A stretch of DNA of 64,000 bases from positions 128,477 to 192,476 of the forward strand of contig NZ_BMXB01000004.1 of the NCBI RefSeq assembly GCF_014651535.1. The letters run 5' to 3'. Shown here one piece after another: positions 26,196 to 35,117 of this stretch. The stretch comes from Salinimicrobium marinum. GTDB lineage: Bacteria > Bacteroidota > Bacteroidia > Flavobacteriales > Flavobacteriaceae. The first letter of the stretch is position 1; the number at the start of each line of letters is the position of its first letter. Both the position numbers and the translations under genes were made by a program. The notes beneath the pieces were generated by a model. It was given only the letters and a program-made list of their open reading frames with translations, was not told the DNA's origin and ran no database searches.

Positions 26196-27392
26196 ATGAA
26201 CCGCAAGAAGAAGCCCAAAAAAAGCACTTTTAGAAAGATCAATGACTGGCTTCATTTATGGCTGGGATTGTTTTCCGGGATCGTTGTTTTCATTGTGAGC
26301 ATTACCGGTTGTTTCTACGCTTTTCAGCAGGAAATAAAAGATGCCATGGAGCCATGGCGTTTTGTAGAAGCAAGGGATCAGGCTTTTGTGCCTCCAAGTC
26401 AGTTACTCGATACCGCGCGGGTTCACATGCCGGGAATGGAACCTACGGGGCTTACCTACAGCAACAGGGAAGGTGCAGCCGCAGTGGGATATCACACCTT
26501 TGGAGAAAAAGAGGGATTTTCGGTTATTTTCCTGAATCCTTATACTGCAGAACCAATAAAAAGTATGCAGACAGTGGGCAACGGCGAATTCGATTTCTTT
26601 CATTTCATTATCGACGGGCACCGGGCCTTGTGGTTGCCTTATTCCATAGGCCAACCTATAGTAGGAATTGCTACTTTGATCTTCCTGGTGATGTTGATCT
26701 CGGGCCTTATCATGTGGTGGCCCAAAAAATGGAATAAAAATACCTATAAGAAGAGTTTTAACATCAAATGGAATGCAAAATTTAAACGGGTGAATTATGA
26801 TCTTCATAACGTGCTCGGTTTTTATTCCCTGGTATTTGCTTTCATTATTGGAGTAACAGGACTGGTGTGGAGCTTCGAATGGTTTGAGGATTCGCTTTAC
26901 TATGTGACTTCAGGAGGGGAATCGCATCCCGGACATCATCATCCACATTCTGATATTTCAAAGGCAGAATTGGCAGAAAATGAAATTATTCCGGTGCTGG
27001 ACAGGGCATGGTATAAAGTGGTGAAACAGGAGCCCGATGCGCAGGGAATGTATCTTACACCAACCCCTGAAGATCCCGAAGATGCCATTGAGATCATTGC
27101 TTATCAGGACAAGGGTACCTGGTACAACCGAAATGAATATTATTTTGATCAATACACCCTGGAACGCTACAGGGTTCAGGGAGATGTGTATGAAGATGCG
27201 GGTTTTGCAGATCAGCTAATGATGCTTAACCACGACATACATGTAGGAGCTGTATGGGGATTAGCCGGCAAAATTCTTGCTTTCCTGATAAGCCTTGTTA
27301 GTGCCAGCTTACCCGTAACGGGATTCCTGGTGTGGTGGAACAAAAAGAAAAAAGATAAAAAAGTGGTGAAGCGGGAGCTTGAGACTGCTTAA
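26196..27392 (+). CDS. PepSY-associated transmembrane protein (putative ferric reductase-like)
   Basis: The 398-residue inner-membrane protein has the PepSY_TM pattern. The first helix follows NDWLHLWLGLFSGIVVFIVSITGCFYAF, with the conserved HxxLGL histidine region. Helices lie at about residues 152-172, 200-222 and 350-375, and PepSY segments between them. The string HPGHHHPH at about 249-256 is a histidine cluster able to bind metal. Such proteins accompany siderophore receptors and are proposed to reduce ferric iron or free it from its carrier in the periplasm. It is the third gene of the iron operon (60 bases after DUF4374) and is followed by a strong terminator. The reductase role is inference. 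Confidence 0.85.
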   Translation: MNRKKKPKKSTFRKINDWLHLWLGLFSGIVVFIVSITGCFYAFQQEIKDAMEPWRFVEARDQAFVPPSQLLDTARVHMPGMEPTGLTYSNREGAAAVGYHTFGEKEGFSVIFLNPYTAEPIKSMQTVGNGEFDFFHFIIDGHRALWLPYSIGQPIVGIATLIFLVMLISGLIMWWPKKWNKNTYKKSFNIKWNAKFKRVNYDLHNVLGFYSLVFAFIIGVTGLVWSFEWFEDSLYYVTSGGESHPGHHHPHSDISKAELAENEIIPVLDRAWYKVVKQEPDAQGMYLTPTPEDPEDAIEIIAYQDKGTWYNRNEYYFDQYTLERYRVQGDVYEDAGFADQLMMLNHDIHVGAVWGLAGKILAFLISLVSASLPVTGFLVWWNKKKKDKKVVKRELETA

Positions 27393-27414
27393 GAAATATT
27401 TCTAATTTATTCTG

Positions 27415-27443
27415 AAAGAGGCCAGTTGATTGGCCTCTTTTTT
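27415..27443 (+). terminator. Rho-independent terminator of the iron uptake operon
   Basis: AAAGAGGCCA (27415-27424) and TGGCCTCTTT (27431-27440) form a perfect 10-bp stem with loop GTTGAT, followed by a T-run. It lies 23 bases after the PepSY gene stop. Confidence 0.9.
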
Positions 27444-27651
27444 ATTTACTGAAAAATCATCAGGCTGTAACCCCCGGATGATTAAAAGATAAGATTCCTC
27501 CTGAAAGCAGCATTTTTAAGTCTGGAATTATTCATCATTCCCATGAAGCCCATTATCCACAATTGATTCGCTGTTAAAATGCTGATTCTGCCGGGAAAAT
27601 CTATTCTGATTTTCAGATTTAATCACTGAGCTGATTATTTAATAAACTTTC

Positions 27652-28608
27652 TTACGAGGTTATAAGGTAGGTGACATATATAATATATAGGATCAGAAAT
27701 AAAAATCCTTCCCATCGTTCTACCTTTCTTCCTTTTCCGGTAAAGATGAAAAGGAATAGCAGTAAACTGGCCGCAATATTTGTGAAAATATCCACAAAAG
27801 ATCCTGCATTTATAGCCACCGGAGTAATGGTGGTCGAGAGTCCCAGGATAAAGAAAATATTGAAAATATTGGAGCCCACCACGTTTCCTATCGCTATATC
27901 CAGATTCTTTTTACGTACGGCTACAATGGAAGTGGCAAGTTCAGGAAGTGAGGTGCCTATAGAAATAACAGTAAGGCCAATTACCCTTTCGGAAAGTCCT
28001 GCTACCCTGGCAATTTCTACTGCATTATCTACAATTAGCCTGCCTCCCAGGATAAGTCCGGCAAAGCCCAGGATGATATAAACCACAGCCTTTCCTGTAG
28101 CGTATTCTTTCGTTTCCATCTTTTCTGTGGTTTCACTTGACTTTGCAATTAAAAGATTATATACTAGGAAAATGATGAAGAATAACAGCATGATCAATCC
28201 TTCAGATCTTGACACCAGGTTTACCGATGCACTATCCAGTGCCACGTCTGCTGCGACAATTAAAACACAAACGGCGGCCAGTAGGCTTAAAGGAATTTCC
28301 AGCCATGTAGTGGTGGATTTCACCGTAAGGGGATAAATAATTGCTGAAATACCAAGGATCCCCAGGATATTGAAAATATTACTTCCAAGGACATTTCCCA
28401 TAACAACCTCAGTACTTCCGCTAAAAGCTGCCATAAGGTTTACCACCAGCTCAGGTGCAGAAGTACCGAAAGCTACAATGGTAAGACCTATAACAATACT
28501 GGGTATTCCCAGCTTAACGGCAATACTGGAAGCAGCTTCTACCAACTTTGTTGCTCCAAAAACAAGAGCAACAAAACCTGCCAGTAACAATAAAAAATTT
28601 AATATCAT
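27652..28608 (-). CDS. Calcium/sodium antiporter (CaCA family, YrbG-like)
   Basis: This 318-residue inner-membrane protein has the two inverted alpha-repeats that define the CaCA superfamily: GTSAPELVVNLMAAFSG with GNVLGSNIFNILGILG in the first half, and GTSLPELATSIVAVRKK with GNVVGSNIFNIFFILGLS in the second. The glutamates of the two GTSxPE motifs coordinate the ion. Ten or eleven helices fit the length, which is normal for bacterial YrbG-type exchangers. It would expel calcium in exchange for sodium or protons. It stands alone on the minus strand. Confidence 0.93.
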   Translation of the reverse strand: MILNFLLLLAGFVALVFGATKLVEAASSIAVKLGIPSIVIGLTIVAFGTSAPELVVNLMAAFSGSTEVVMGNVLGSNIFNILGILGISAIIYPLTVKSTTTWLEIPLSLLAAVCVLIVAADVALDSASVNLVSRSEGLIMLLFFIIFLVYNLLIAKSSETTEKMETKEYATGKAVVYIILGFAGLILGGRLIVDNAVEIARVAGLSERVIGLTVISIGTSLPELATSIVAVRKKNLDIAIGNVVGSNIFNIFFILGLSTTITPVAINAGSFVDIFTNIAASLLLFLFIFTGKGRKVERWEGFLFLILYIIYVTYLITS

Positions 28609-28843
28609 ATCAGCTTTTTAAACGGTGTAAATATACTATTCCTGGCGAATTTTAAACAGGTGCTAAAAAGAATTTTTCAGGGCTTAAGTGATACATTTTC
28701 AGTTAATTATTTCAGATTCTTTTTTCTGAAATTCATATTGATTACTCGGCATTAGAGCTTGATTTTCCTAAGGGTACCTGGATAGAATTCGGAGATCTGG
28801 GTTTATCAAAACAGGCGTAGTTTCGCAGTTCCTGGAAAGTTAA
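28609..28843. other. Intergenic sequence before the AI-2E remnant
   Basis: No intact gene. A short stretch at about 28732-28818 reads IHIDYSALELDFPKGTWIEFGDLGLSKQ in one frame and looks protein-like, so it may be a remnant of another gene. I do not recognise it. Confidence 0.35.
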
Positions 28844-29049
28844 GTTTTACAACCTTACGTCATATGCAATAAAGTAGATCTGCATCCATTTACCGTTATT
28901 GTAGTGGTGCTGCTGGGCGGTGCTTGTGGGGAATCATTGGAATTATCCCGGCTATTTCTGTAATGGCTATCGCAGCAGTCATTTTTCAGCATATTCCGCC
29001 TTTGCAGCTTTTCGGATTTTTATTCAGCAGGAAGAATTCACCAGATTGA
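28844..29049 (+). pseudogene. C-terminal remnant of an AI-2E family (PerM/YdiK) transporter
   Basis: The frame at 28847-28922 reads LQPYVICNKVDLHPFTVIVVVLLGGA. After a shift it continues LWGIIGIIPAISVMAIAAVIFQHIPPLQLFGFLF to a TGA at 29047. This is the well-conserved end of AI-2E family membrane proteins (ePxxxxxxvdlhPxxvxxxxllGGxLWGxxGxxxaiP). The 5' three quarters of the gene are missing and a frameshift near 28922-28930 breaks what remains. It is a dead fragment between the antiporter and the CorC-like gene. Confidence 0.72.
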
Positions 29050-29102
29050 ATTTTTAAATACACGACCTGCTGCTTAACTGCGGACTAACTCTTTTAAAAA
29101 AA

Positions 29103-30182
29103 TCAGGTTTCAGGATTGTCTTTTTTATCATGGATAATTCCAAGGCGCCGGGCTCGCTTTTCCCAGTTTTGTCTTGCAAGTTCCTGCATGTCTTCCACAT
29201 TATCGCTTTCATCCATTATTTCAAGACCAAGAAGGGTTTCTATAATGTCTTCCATGGTGACCAGACCAACGGCATTTCCATAGTCATCTACGATAATGGC
29301 CATGTGAGATCTTTCTTTAACGAAACGGTCAAAAAGATCTGTAATAGGAGTTTCCATGGAGGCAAAAGGCATATTCTTTTTGATGGAACTCAATGGCTCC
29401 GGACCTTTATCATCCAGCATTTCTTCCAGAACTTCATCTTTAAGTATAAAGCCTGTGACATTTCCGGGGGTGTTTTCATAGATCGGAATCCTGGAAAAGA
29501 TTAGGTCCTTGTTTGCTCTGTGAAAGTTTTCTATGGAAATAGATTGATCTGCAATAACAGCTACAGAAAATGGCGTCATTACATTTTTAGCCTGTACAGA
29601 TTTAAACAAAAGGATGTTGCGTATTAAGGTGTTTTCACTTTCTTCAAAAACACCTTCTTCCACGGCAGCATCTGTCATGGCAAGATATTCTTCCCTGCTT
29701 AAGGCAGAACCTTCACCAGATTTTCCTATCAGCCGCGTGATCTGCATCATGATCCATAACAGTCCGGTGTATTTCATTGGGATGATTAATGCCTTTAACG
29801 TAAGTGCAGTAAATTTCCCTAAAGACTGCCAGTAAGTGGCTCCGATAGTTTTGGGAATAATTTCTGACAAAACCAAGATGGCAAAGGTCATTACTGCCGA
29901 TATGATCCCCACCATATTTTCCCCGTTCTCGAATGCTTTCTCTGCCTGGACTCCCACAAGAATAGCTCCAACAGTGTGGGCAATGGTATTAAGAGTTAAT
30001 AATGCGATAAGAGGTTGATCTACATCTTCCTTCAATTTTTCGAGCAAATTTGCATAAGATTTTCCTTCGTTTCGTTTAACCCGAATATAACTCGGGGTCA
30101 TGCTTAGAAAAGCAGCTTCAAGAATGGAGCAAAGGAATGAGAAGAAAATTGAAATAATTGCATAAAAAATTAATAGACCCAT
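29103..30182 (-). CDS. CNNM/CorC-type membrane protein with DUF21 and CBS domains
   Basis: This 359-residue protein starts with a DUF21 membrane domain of four helices (about residues 1-150, with AAFLSMTPSYIRVKRNEG and LSEIIPKTIGATYWQSL). A CBS pair at about 195-315 follows (VMTPFSVAVIADQS and IIVDDYGNAVGLVTMEDIIETLLGLEIMDE). The C-terminal transporter-associated (CorC_HlyC) domain is absent, so the protein is shorter than many relatives. The family includes bacterial magnesium and cobalt efflux proteins. It lies 78 bases after the endonuclease/exonuclease/phosphatase gene on the same strand and may be its operon partner. Confidence 0.9.
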   Translation of the reverse strand: MGLLIFYAIISIFFSFLCSILEAAFLSMTPSYIRVKRNEGKSYANLLEKLKEDVDQPLIALLTLNTIAHTVGAILVGVQAEKAFENGENMVGIISAVMTFAILVLSEIIPKTIGATYWQSLGKFTALTLKALIIPMKYTGLLWIMMQITRLIGKSGEGSALSREEYLAMTDAAVEEGVFEESENTLIRNILLFKSVQAKNVMTPFSVAVIADQSISIENFHRANKDLIFSRIPIYENTPGNVTGFILKDEVLEEMLDDKGPEPLSSIKKNMPFASMETPITDLFDRFVKERSHMAIIVDDYGNAVGLVTMEDIIETLLGLEIMDESDNVEDMQELARQNWEKRARRLGIIHDKKDNPET

Positions 30183-30260
30183 TTAGCTGATTTTTTTGTA
30201 AAGTTAGCTATTTTTAAAAGTAGAAGTGAATAAAACAGTATGGTTTCAATGAATTTTCTT

Positions 30261-31271
30261 TTACATAATGCTATTTTTGATCACAAATTCTGCCAGCATT
30301 GGGAAATGATCAGACCCAAAAGGAGGCAATCTTTCCAGGTGGCGCACAGAAACTCCGGCGGTGACGAAATAATGATCCAGTGGCCATCTCAATAATTTGG
30401 AATTTGCATCAAAGGAATTATATAACCCTCTTCCAATTCTTACATTATTCAGGTTTCCGGTGTCTTCAAATAATCTGGAGGTATTGGACCAGGAAACATC
30501 ATTAAAGTCACCGGCTACAATAGCGGGTAGTGATTCTTCTGCGACAAGTTCGGCTGTTTTGAGCAAGGCTACCTCCTCTTTTCCAACATTGTCGGGATAT
30601 CTTCCGCTGGGGACAGGAGCCACTGGGTGAACCCCGTGAAAATAAAACTCCTTATCTGAAGGTAACGTTACCCTGGCATGAAAAGAAGGAACATCATTGT
30701 GTTGAAAAAAGCGCATTTCTCTTTCTTCCAGCGGAAATTTAGAATAAAGTGCCATTCCGTAGGCATTATCCAGCGGATATTCCATGGTATGAGGATATTG
30801 CTTTTTAAGAGGCTGAAGTTGGTCCAGCCACCATTGATTCAATTCCATCACCAGGAGCATATCGGGTGCGGCATTTGTTACGATCTCAAGAAACTTTTCG
30901 CTTTCTTTATTGGTGATCAGCACATTTGCTATTAAGATGCTGACGTTGTCACCCGCGTCTGCCACTGCTTCACGTGCATCGGGAACTGTCTTTTCAGCGG
31001 CAAAATAAGGCAGGATCTTAGCAGATTGGATCCCAATGGAAGCGAACAAGCCAATCCCGATCATCATAGAAAACAAGTTCCACTTTTTATTTACGGCAAT
31101 GAAAAGCAAAAGAAACAGCACTCCCGTAATTAAATATTGTAGCCTGGGAAAATCCAGAACTTTAGAGTACCACAGGGAAAGGTTGTGGATTAGGGAAAGA
31201 AAACTAACTACTATCAAAATAATAGAACCTGCGATGATCAGATAGTAGAAGATTTTTCTGGTGATGGACAT
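30261..31271 (-). CDS. Membrane-bound endonuclease/exonuclease/phosphatase family protein
   Basis: The 336-residue product has three predicted membrane helices in residues 8-90 and then a globular EEP domain. Recognisable EEP motifs are ANVLITNKESEKFLE (a variant of the N-terminal motif), DMLLVMELNQWW (metal-binding Glu), FHGVHPVAP (His), IVAGDFNDVSWS (Asp and Asn) and GSDHFPMLAEF (the terminal Asp-His). All catalytic positions appear intact. Such membrane-tied EEP proteins are common in Bacteroidetes and may act on nucleic acid or phospholipid outside the membrane; the substrate is unknown. It starts 26 bases after the voltage-sensor/metzincin gene. Confidence 0.88.
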   Translation of the reverse strand: MSITRKIFYYLIIAGSIILIVVSFLSLIHNLSLWYSKVLDFPRLQYLITGVLFLLLFIAVNKKWNLFSMMIGIGLFASIGIQSAKILPYFAAEKTVPDAREAVADAGDNVSILIANVLITNKESEKFLEIVTNAAPDMLLVMELNQWWLDQLQPLKKQYPHTMEYPLDNAYGMALYSKFPLEEREMRFFQHNDVPSFHARVTLPSDKEFYFHGVHPVAPVPSGRYPDNVGKEEVALLKTAELVAEESLPAIVAGDFNDVSWSNTSRLFEDTGNLNNVRIGRGLYNSFDANSKLLRWPLDHYFVTAGVSVRHLERLPPFGSDHFPMLAEFVIKNSIM

Positions 31272-31297
31272 TTTAAAAAATTAGTTTAAGAATTTGA

Positions 31298-32878
31298 TTA
31301 GGTTTTATATTTAAAAAGAGCCAAATGCTGGATGAGGGTTTTACTTTCCAATCCTCCCGCCAGGGCACCAGTTGTAACTCCCACAGTGCTTATAAATGCC
31401 GCAAGACGGATTTTGTCTGCAAGGGTAACTTCCGGTTTGTTTAAAGTGGGCCAGGTGGTTATTAAATCGGGAGGAAATACGTAGAGCTCAATGATCATCA
31501 TTAATCCGCCCACCAGTATGAACAAGCCTATACAGGCTAAAAATACACTGGTGTAAATGACCGCATTTGCTACGGCTAAATGTTCGGTAAGGATTCTTTT
31601 TTCTTTTCTGGGGAGGAATAAATTCTGAACCCTCACCAGGTAAAAACTTCCGAACATAATGCTTATAATAGCAAAAAATGTGGCGGTTCCATTGGTCATT
31701 CCCAATCCTACATCCCAAATCTCTGCAGTAAAAACAAGAATAAGTGCCGGTGCAACCGCTGCTGTGGCCAGGTTAGGAAGGGAAAGAGGGAGCAGGATCG
31801 CCCAGTTTCTAAGCAAGGGTTTAAAGTATTTACCCAGGTGCCTGAATGTCATTAGGAGATGAAAAATGAAAGTTTCCAGAAAGTTTCCGTTTTTCAGTTC
31901 CCTGTCCGGTAGATTGGCTGAGTTTTTTTTCAGGAAAGCTCTTTCTTTTTCTGTAAAAGAAGGTACTGCAGCAATGGATTTTTTAAAATTGAAATCCCGC
32001 ATTAACGGACTAACTGCAGAATGTTTTACTCCCAGAATATGTCCTATAAGGTGAAGGAGCAGATAAACGGTGTTTAATTGTACCGGTTCATCATGATATG
32101 TTCGGGTTGCTACCCTTCTTTGGGTAGAGAGAATATTTTTGGTGGAAATAACAGCCACCCTGGTTACCGAGGATCCCAGCCCTGCACTTAAAATGTTTTT
32201 CCTGGACATCAATGCCACATCTGTCACTACCACCACCAAATCATAAGGACCTTCTGCCATCTGCAGGCTTGCCCTATCCAGGAAATCTGATGGATATCGT
32301 GGGTTATCGTTCTCGAGGTGAGTAGTATCTGCAATATCAAAGAACCATTGGGTACCTGTACTCATTTCCATTTCCCGCTTTACATGGTCACTTACCCGGT
32401 GAATGAAATTTTTTATTTGTTCCTGCTGCTCTTTATCTGCGGAAGCAATGAGGATGCCTACATTCATTTCGGGAGAAGGCTGAGGCCCCTGAGCTTCTTT
32501 TAAAGCTGAAAAAAATCTTTTTCCCGACGTCAGTGCCCGAATAATATTTGTGGAAGTGATTAATCGAACCGAACCCAGGATGCGGAAGGCATTCAGTAAT
32601 CTTAAAACCCGAAATGCCGGAATGATCAACGCCACAATAGTAATGATATTCTGTTTAAGGTAACCTATTTTACGAGGAGCCAGGAACAGTTTTAGCAGGA
32701 ATTCCAGGATGAAAATCCCCCAGATACCGTAAATTAAATACTCTTGGGTAGGGCTAAGGCCTTCAACGATTTCAATGATAAAGAAGTATAGCCACAACAC
32801 TGCAAGCAGGAACATTGGGATCTCCAGGTGCTCTTCAATTTTATAGAACAATCGATATTTCTTGCGGTTGCTGTTCAT
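31298..32878 (-). CDS. Voltage-sensor-like membrane protein fused to a degenerate metzincin domain
   Basis: This 526-residue protein has three parts. Residues 20-108 form four helices like the voltage-sensor bundle of ion channels, and the fourth has arginines at 90, 93, 99 and 105 (FRVLRLLNAFRILGSVRL). Residues 138-310 form a soluble domain resembling zinc proteases of the archaemetzincin/metzincin type: GPYDLVVVVTDVAL, then HLIGHILGVKH at 276-286, then a Met-turn-like PLMRDF at 291-296. The three zinc histidines (276, 280, 286) and Gly283 of HExxHxxGxxH are kept, but the catalytic Glu is Leu277 (codon CTT). Residues 360-510 add about four more helices. No pore domain is evident. I know of no characterised protein with this order. 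It heads a minus-strand group with two genes. Confidence 0.75.
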   Translation of the reverse strand: MNSNRKKYRLFYKIEEHLEIPMFLLAVLWLYFFIIEIVEGLSPTQEYLIYGIWGIFILEFLLKLFLAPRKIGYLKQNIITIVALIIPAFRVLRLLNAFRILGSVRLITSTNIIRALTSGKRFFSALKEAQGPQPSPEMNVGILIASADKEQQEQIKNFIHRVSDHVKREMEMSTGTQWFFDIADTTHLENDNPRYPSDFLDRASLQMAEGPYDLVVVVTDVALMSRKNILSAGLGSSVTRVAVISTKNILSTQRRVATRTYHDEPVQLNTVYLLLHLIGHILGVKHSAVSPLMRDFNFKKSIAAVPSFTEKERAFLKKNSANLPDRELKNGNFLETFIFHLLMTFRHLGKYFKPLLRNWAILLPLSLPNLATAAVAPALILVFTAEIWDVGLGMTNGTATFFAIISIMFGSFYLVRVQNLFLPRKEKRILTEHLAVANAVIYTSVFLACIGLFILVGGLMMIIELYVFPPDLITTWPTLNKPEVTLADKIRLAAFISTVGVTTGALAGGLESKTLIQHLALFKYKT

Positions 32879-33488
32879 TCCAAAGAAAGTTACAACAATT
32901 ACGAGGTGATGCTGTTAATTTTTTTGTAAGATAGGACTACAACTGCTAATAGGATTTCACATATTGGTGCATGGAGCCATATATTTAACTTAAAAAAGAT
33001 TAGTTTATTGAAGCTGATGTAGTTGTAAAAGCTGTAATTATGGAGTTGTAATATTACATTGTAAGTATTATTGATTTTGAAATAAATTAAAAATTTTTTA
33101 TCTGACAAACTTGCTGGGAAAACCTATGGAAGTTCTGGTATTAAATAATTCTGGAGTTTTGAAGTGTTTAGGTAGGGCGGAGAATTTGCTCATTTTCTCC
33201 AATATGATGAAGTGGAAATACGCTCGCAAATGGCTGGCAACTAGCTCCTATTTCGATTGGAATGAAGTGATGATTTTAATGAACAGGAGACATTAGAATT
33301 AATAAAAGATGAGATGCTTAGATCGGTTAGTAGAATATAAAATATGAAAAAGAAACCTTTAGGTTTTGACTACGGCGGTTTACAAGGAGCTCTCAATTCT
33401 TTCCTGAATCGACTAACAATTTTCAAGAAAATTCTTAGTCGAAAAAAATTGCTATCTTAAGTCGATTAGGACTTTAAAATCTATTGCA
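32879..33488. other. Intergenic region with possible decayed coding traces
   Basis: No intact gene is convincing. The stretch 33170-33332 has fragments that read like protein in shifting frames, such as GGEFAHFLQYDEVEIRSQMAGN and DFNEQETLELIKDEMLRSVSRI. A short frame at 33344-33460 (38 codons, ending FKKILSRKKLLS) is also open. This pattern suggests a decayed gene, but I cannot name it. Confidence 0.4.
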
Positions 33489-33671
33489 ATGAAAACCAAC
33501 GTTAAATGGTACAACGACCCACAGATGGTTGGCACTTTGTTGATCTTTTGGCCTCCGGTTGGGATTTACGGGGTGTACAAAAGTGAAACTATAAAGTCCA
33601 ATTGGAAAAAAACAGTATACGGAGTTCTTTTCTTTGTTCTTATTTTGTTTGTGATAAAGTTTCTGACCTAA
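33489..33671 (+). CDS. Small membrane protein of 60 residues (hypothetical)
   Basis: The product begins MKTNVKWYNDPQMVGTLLIFWPPVGIYGVYKSE and ends with a hydrophobic helix (YGVLFFVLILFVIKFL). It has two membrane segments, at about residues 13-30 and 42-58, separated by a basic loop. Similar small proteins with the PPVGIYGVYKS pattern are encoded in many Flavobacteriia. No function is known. The gene is isolated and has its own ATG soon after an AT-rich leader. Confidence 0.65.
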   Translation: MKTNVKWYNDPQMVGTLLIFWPPVGIYGVYKSETIKSNWKKTVYGVLFFVLILFVIKFLT

Positions 33672-33936
33672 TTTTTTTTAGATTCCTTCCAGCTCCAAAG
33701 CAATAACTGAAATTTTATGTATTGCTGATAATTAGAATAAATTCTGAAATATTTAATTTTCAAATTTTTGCCAGCTATAATAAAACGGAAGCACAACATA
33801 AAATGAACTCTTCAGTTGTAGATAAGAACTCTGTGGTTACCTGCAGCACCAAATTTTTCAGGCTGGTTTCTTAAGCGTCTGGAAATCTGACAGGGAAATT
33901 CTGAATTAGGAGGTAGTATAATATTAAGTTTCAGAA

Positions 33937-34503
33937 ATGATCACAGAAATCAAGAATGCGATAAGGCCCTTAGCCGAATTACCAGATTCAGAAATTTCTG
34001 AACTTACCGGTATTGCGACCATTAAAAAGTATCCTTTTAAATCTCATTTTATAAAAGCCGGACAAATCCCCACTGAATTTGGAATTGTTATAAACGGGCT
34101 GTTCCGATACATTTATATTTCAGAAGAAGGCAAAGAGTTTACCAAAGTTTTCATGCCTGAAAAGAGTTTTATTAGTTCCTATACTGCAATGATTTCGGGA
34201 ACAACTTCTTTCTTCTTCATAGAAGCAATAGAAGATTCAGAAGTACTGGTAATTCCCTATCACAATTGGCAAAAATTGAACTCACATAATTCTAAATGGA
34301 ATTTATTGCTGGAGAAATTACTGGAAAAAGGATATGCAGCAAAGGAAAAAAGGGAACGGGAATTTTTATTGCTGGATGCGGAGAGCAGATACAGAATTTT
34401 CCTGGAAGAATTTCCAACCCTGGAAAACAGGGTTAAACAGCATATGATAGCATCATACCTTGGCATAACTCCAATAGCTTTAAGTAGAATAAAGAAAAAA
34501 TGA
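33937..34503 (+). CDS. Crp/Fnr family transcriptional regulator
   Basis: This 188-residue protein has a cyclic-nucleotide-binding-like beta-roll in residues 30-120 (HFIKAGQIPTEFGIVINGLFRYIYISEEGKEFTKVFMPEKSFISSY). A long dimerisation helix and a C-terminal helix-turn-helix (VKQHMIASYLGITPIALSRIKKK) follow. Length and order fit the Bacteroidetes Crp/Fnr type, in which the phosphate-binding Arg-Ser of true cAMP receptors is not conserved. There are no iron-sulphur cysteines, so it is not an Fnr oxygen sensor. It lies just before the ICMT-like methyltransferase gene, 73 bases apart, and may regulate it. Confidence 0.9.
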   Translation: MITEIKNAIRPLAELPDSEISELTGIATIKKYPFKSHFIKAGQIPTEFGIVINGLFRYIYISEEGKEFTKVFMPEKSFISSYTAMISGTTSFFFIEAIEDSEVLVIPYHNWQKLNSHNSKWNLLLEKLLEKGYAAKEKREREFLLLDAESRYRIFLEEFPTLENRVKQHMIASYLGITPIALSRIKKK

Positions 34504-34576
34504 AGGCATAAACCTATGTTAATGCAATTGGGCTCACTTCAAAATATATTTGTGGAAACAATTAATTTTTTGAGGT

Positions 34577-35020
34577 ATGAGAAAAATAATCCCACCTTTA
34601 CTTTTTCTGTTCTGCATTCTTCTTATGGTTGCTATGAAATATCTTGTGGTCATCGTGGAAATTGTTCCAAAACCATATAATTATTTGGGCATAGTTTTAA
34701 TAATCCTGGGTATTGCGCTTACTATTGTAGTTCGTAAAAGATTTGAAAAAACAGGCACAGAAATACATACATTTAGACAACCCAGAAAACTGGTAACCAA
34801 CGGACCGTTTAAAATTAGTAGAAATCCCTTCTATCTCGGTTTTACGATCAGCTTACTTGGAGTATGGATCTTACTCGGAACAATTCTTCCGGTAATTGGA
34901 ATGTTCATTTTTATTACAATCACAAATTTCTATTATATTCCCTTCGAGGAACAGATGATGCAAAACACTTTTGGAAAGGAATACAAAGAATACAGGTTTA
35001 AAGTGAGGAAGTGGATATAA
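34577..35020 (+). CDS. Isoprenylcysteine carboxyl methyltransferase-like membrane protein
   Basis: The 147-residue protein has about four helices and the ICMT/PEMT C-terminal pattern: GPFKISRNPFYLGFTISLLG (the RNPxYxG motif binds S-adenosylmethionine) and FEEQMMQNTFGKEYKEYRFKVRKWI (the E..L...G..Y..Y...V.RW end). Bacterial members are probably membrane methyltransferases of unknown substrate. It follows the Crp/Fnr gene and precedes the DUF421 gene by 97 bases. Confidence 0.88.
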   Translation: MRKIIPPLLFLFCILLMVAMKYLVVIVEIVPKPYNYLGIVLIILGIALTIVVRKRFEKTGTEIHTFRQPRKLVTNGPFKISRNPFYLGFTISLLGVWILLGTILPVIGMFIFITITNFYYIPFEEQMMQNTFGKEYKEYRFKVRKWI

Positions 35021-35117
35021 AACCTACCTTTACTATTCAGATTTGAAAAATATAGTAAGGGTTGTGTAAATCTATGGTCCTTCAGGAATGGAAGGCTCTG
35101 TAAACTAAAATATATAT

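Noticed and set aside
26196-27392. PepSY protein as a haem oxygenase or peptidase partner
   Set aside because: Motifs fit PepSY_TM; no haem oxygenase or M4 propeptide features are present.
33111-33296. 61-codon frame starting MLGKPMEVLVL
   Set aside because: Protein-like strings here lie in different frames, which suggests decay rather than an intact gene.
33344-33460. 38-codon frame starting MKKKPLGFDYGG
   Set aside because: Too short and without features beyond a basic end; mentioned only in the intergenic entry.
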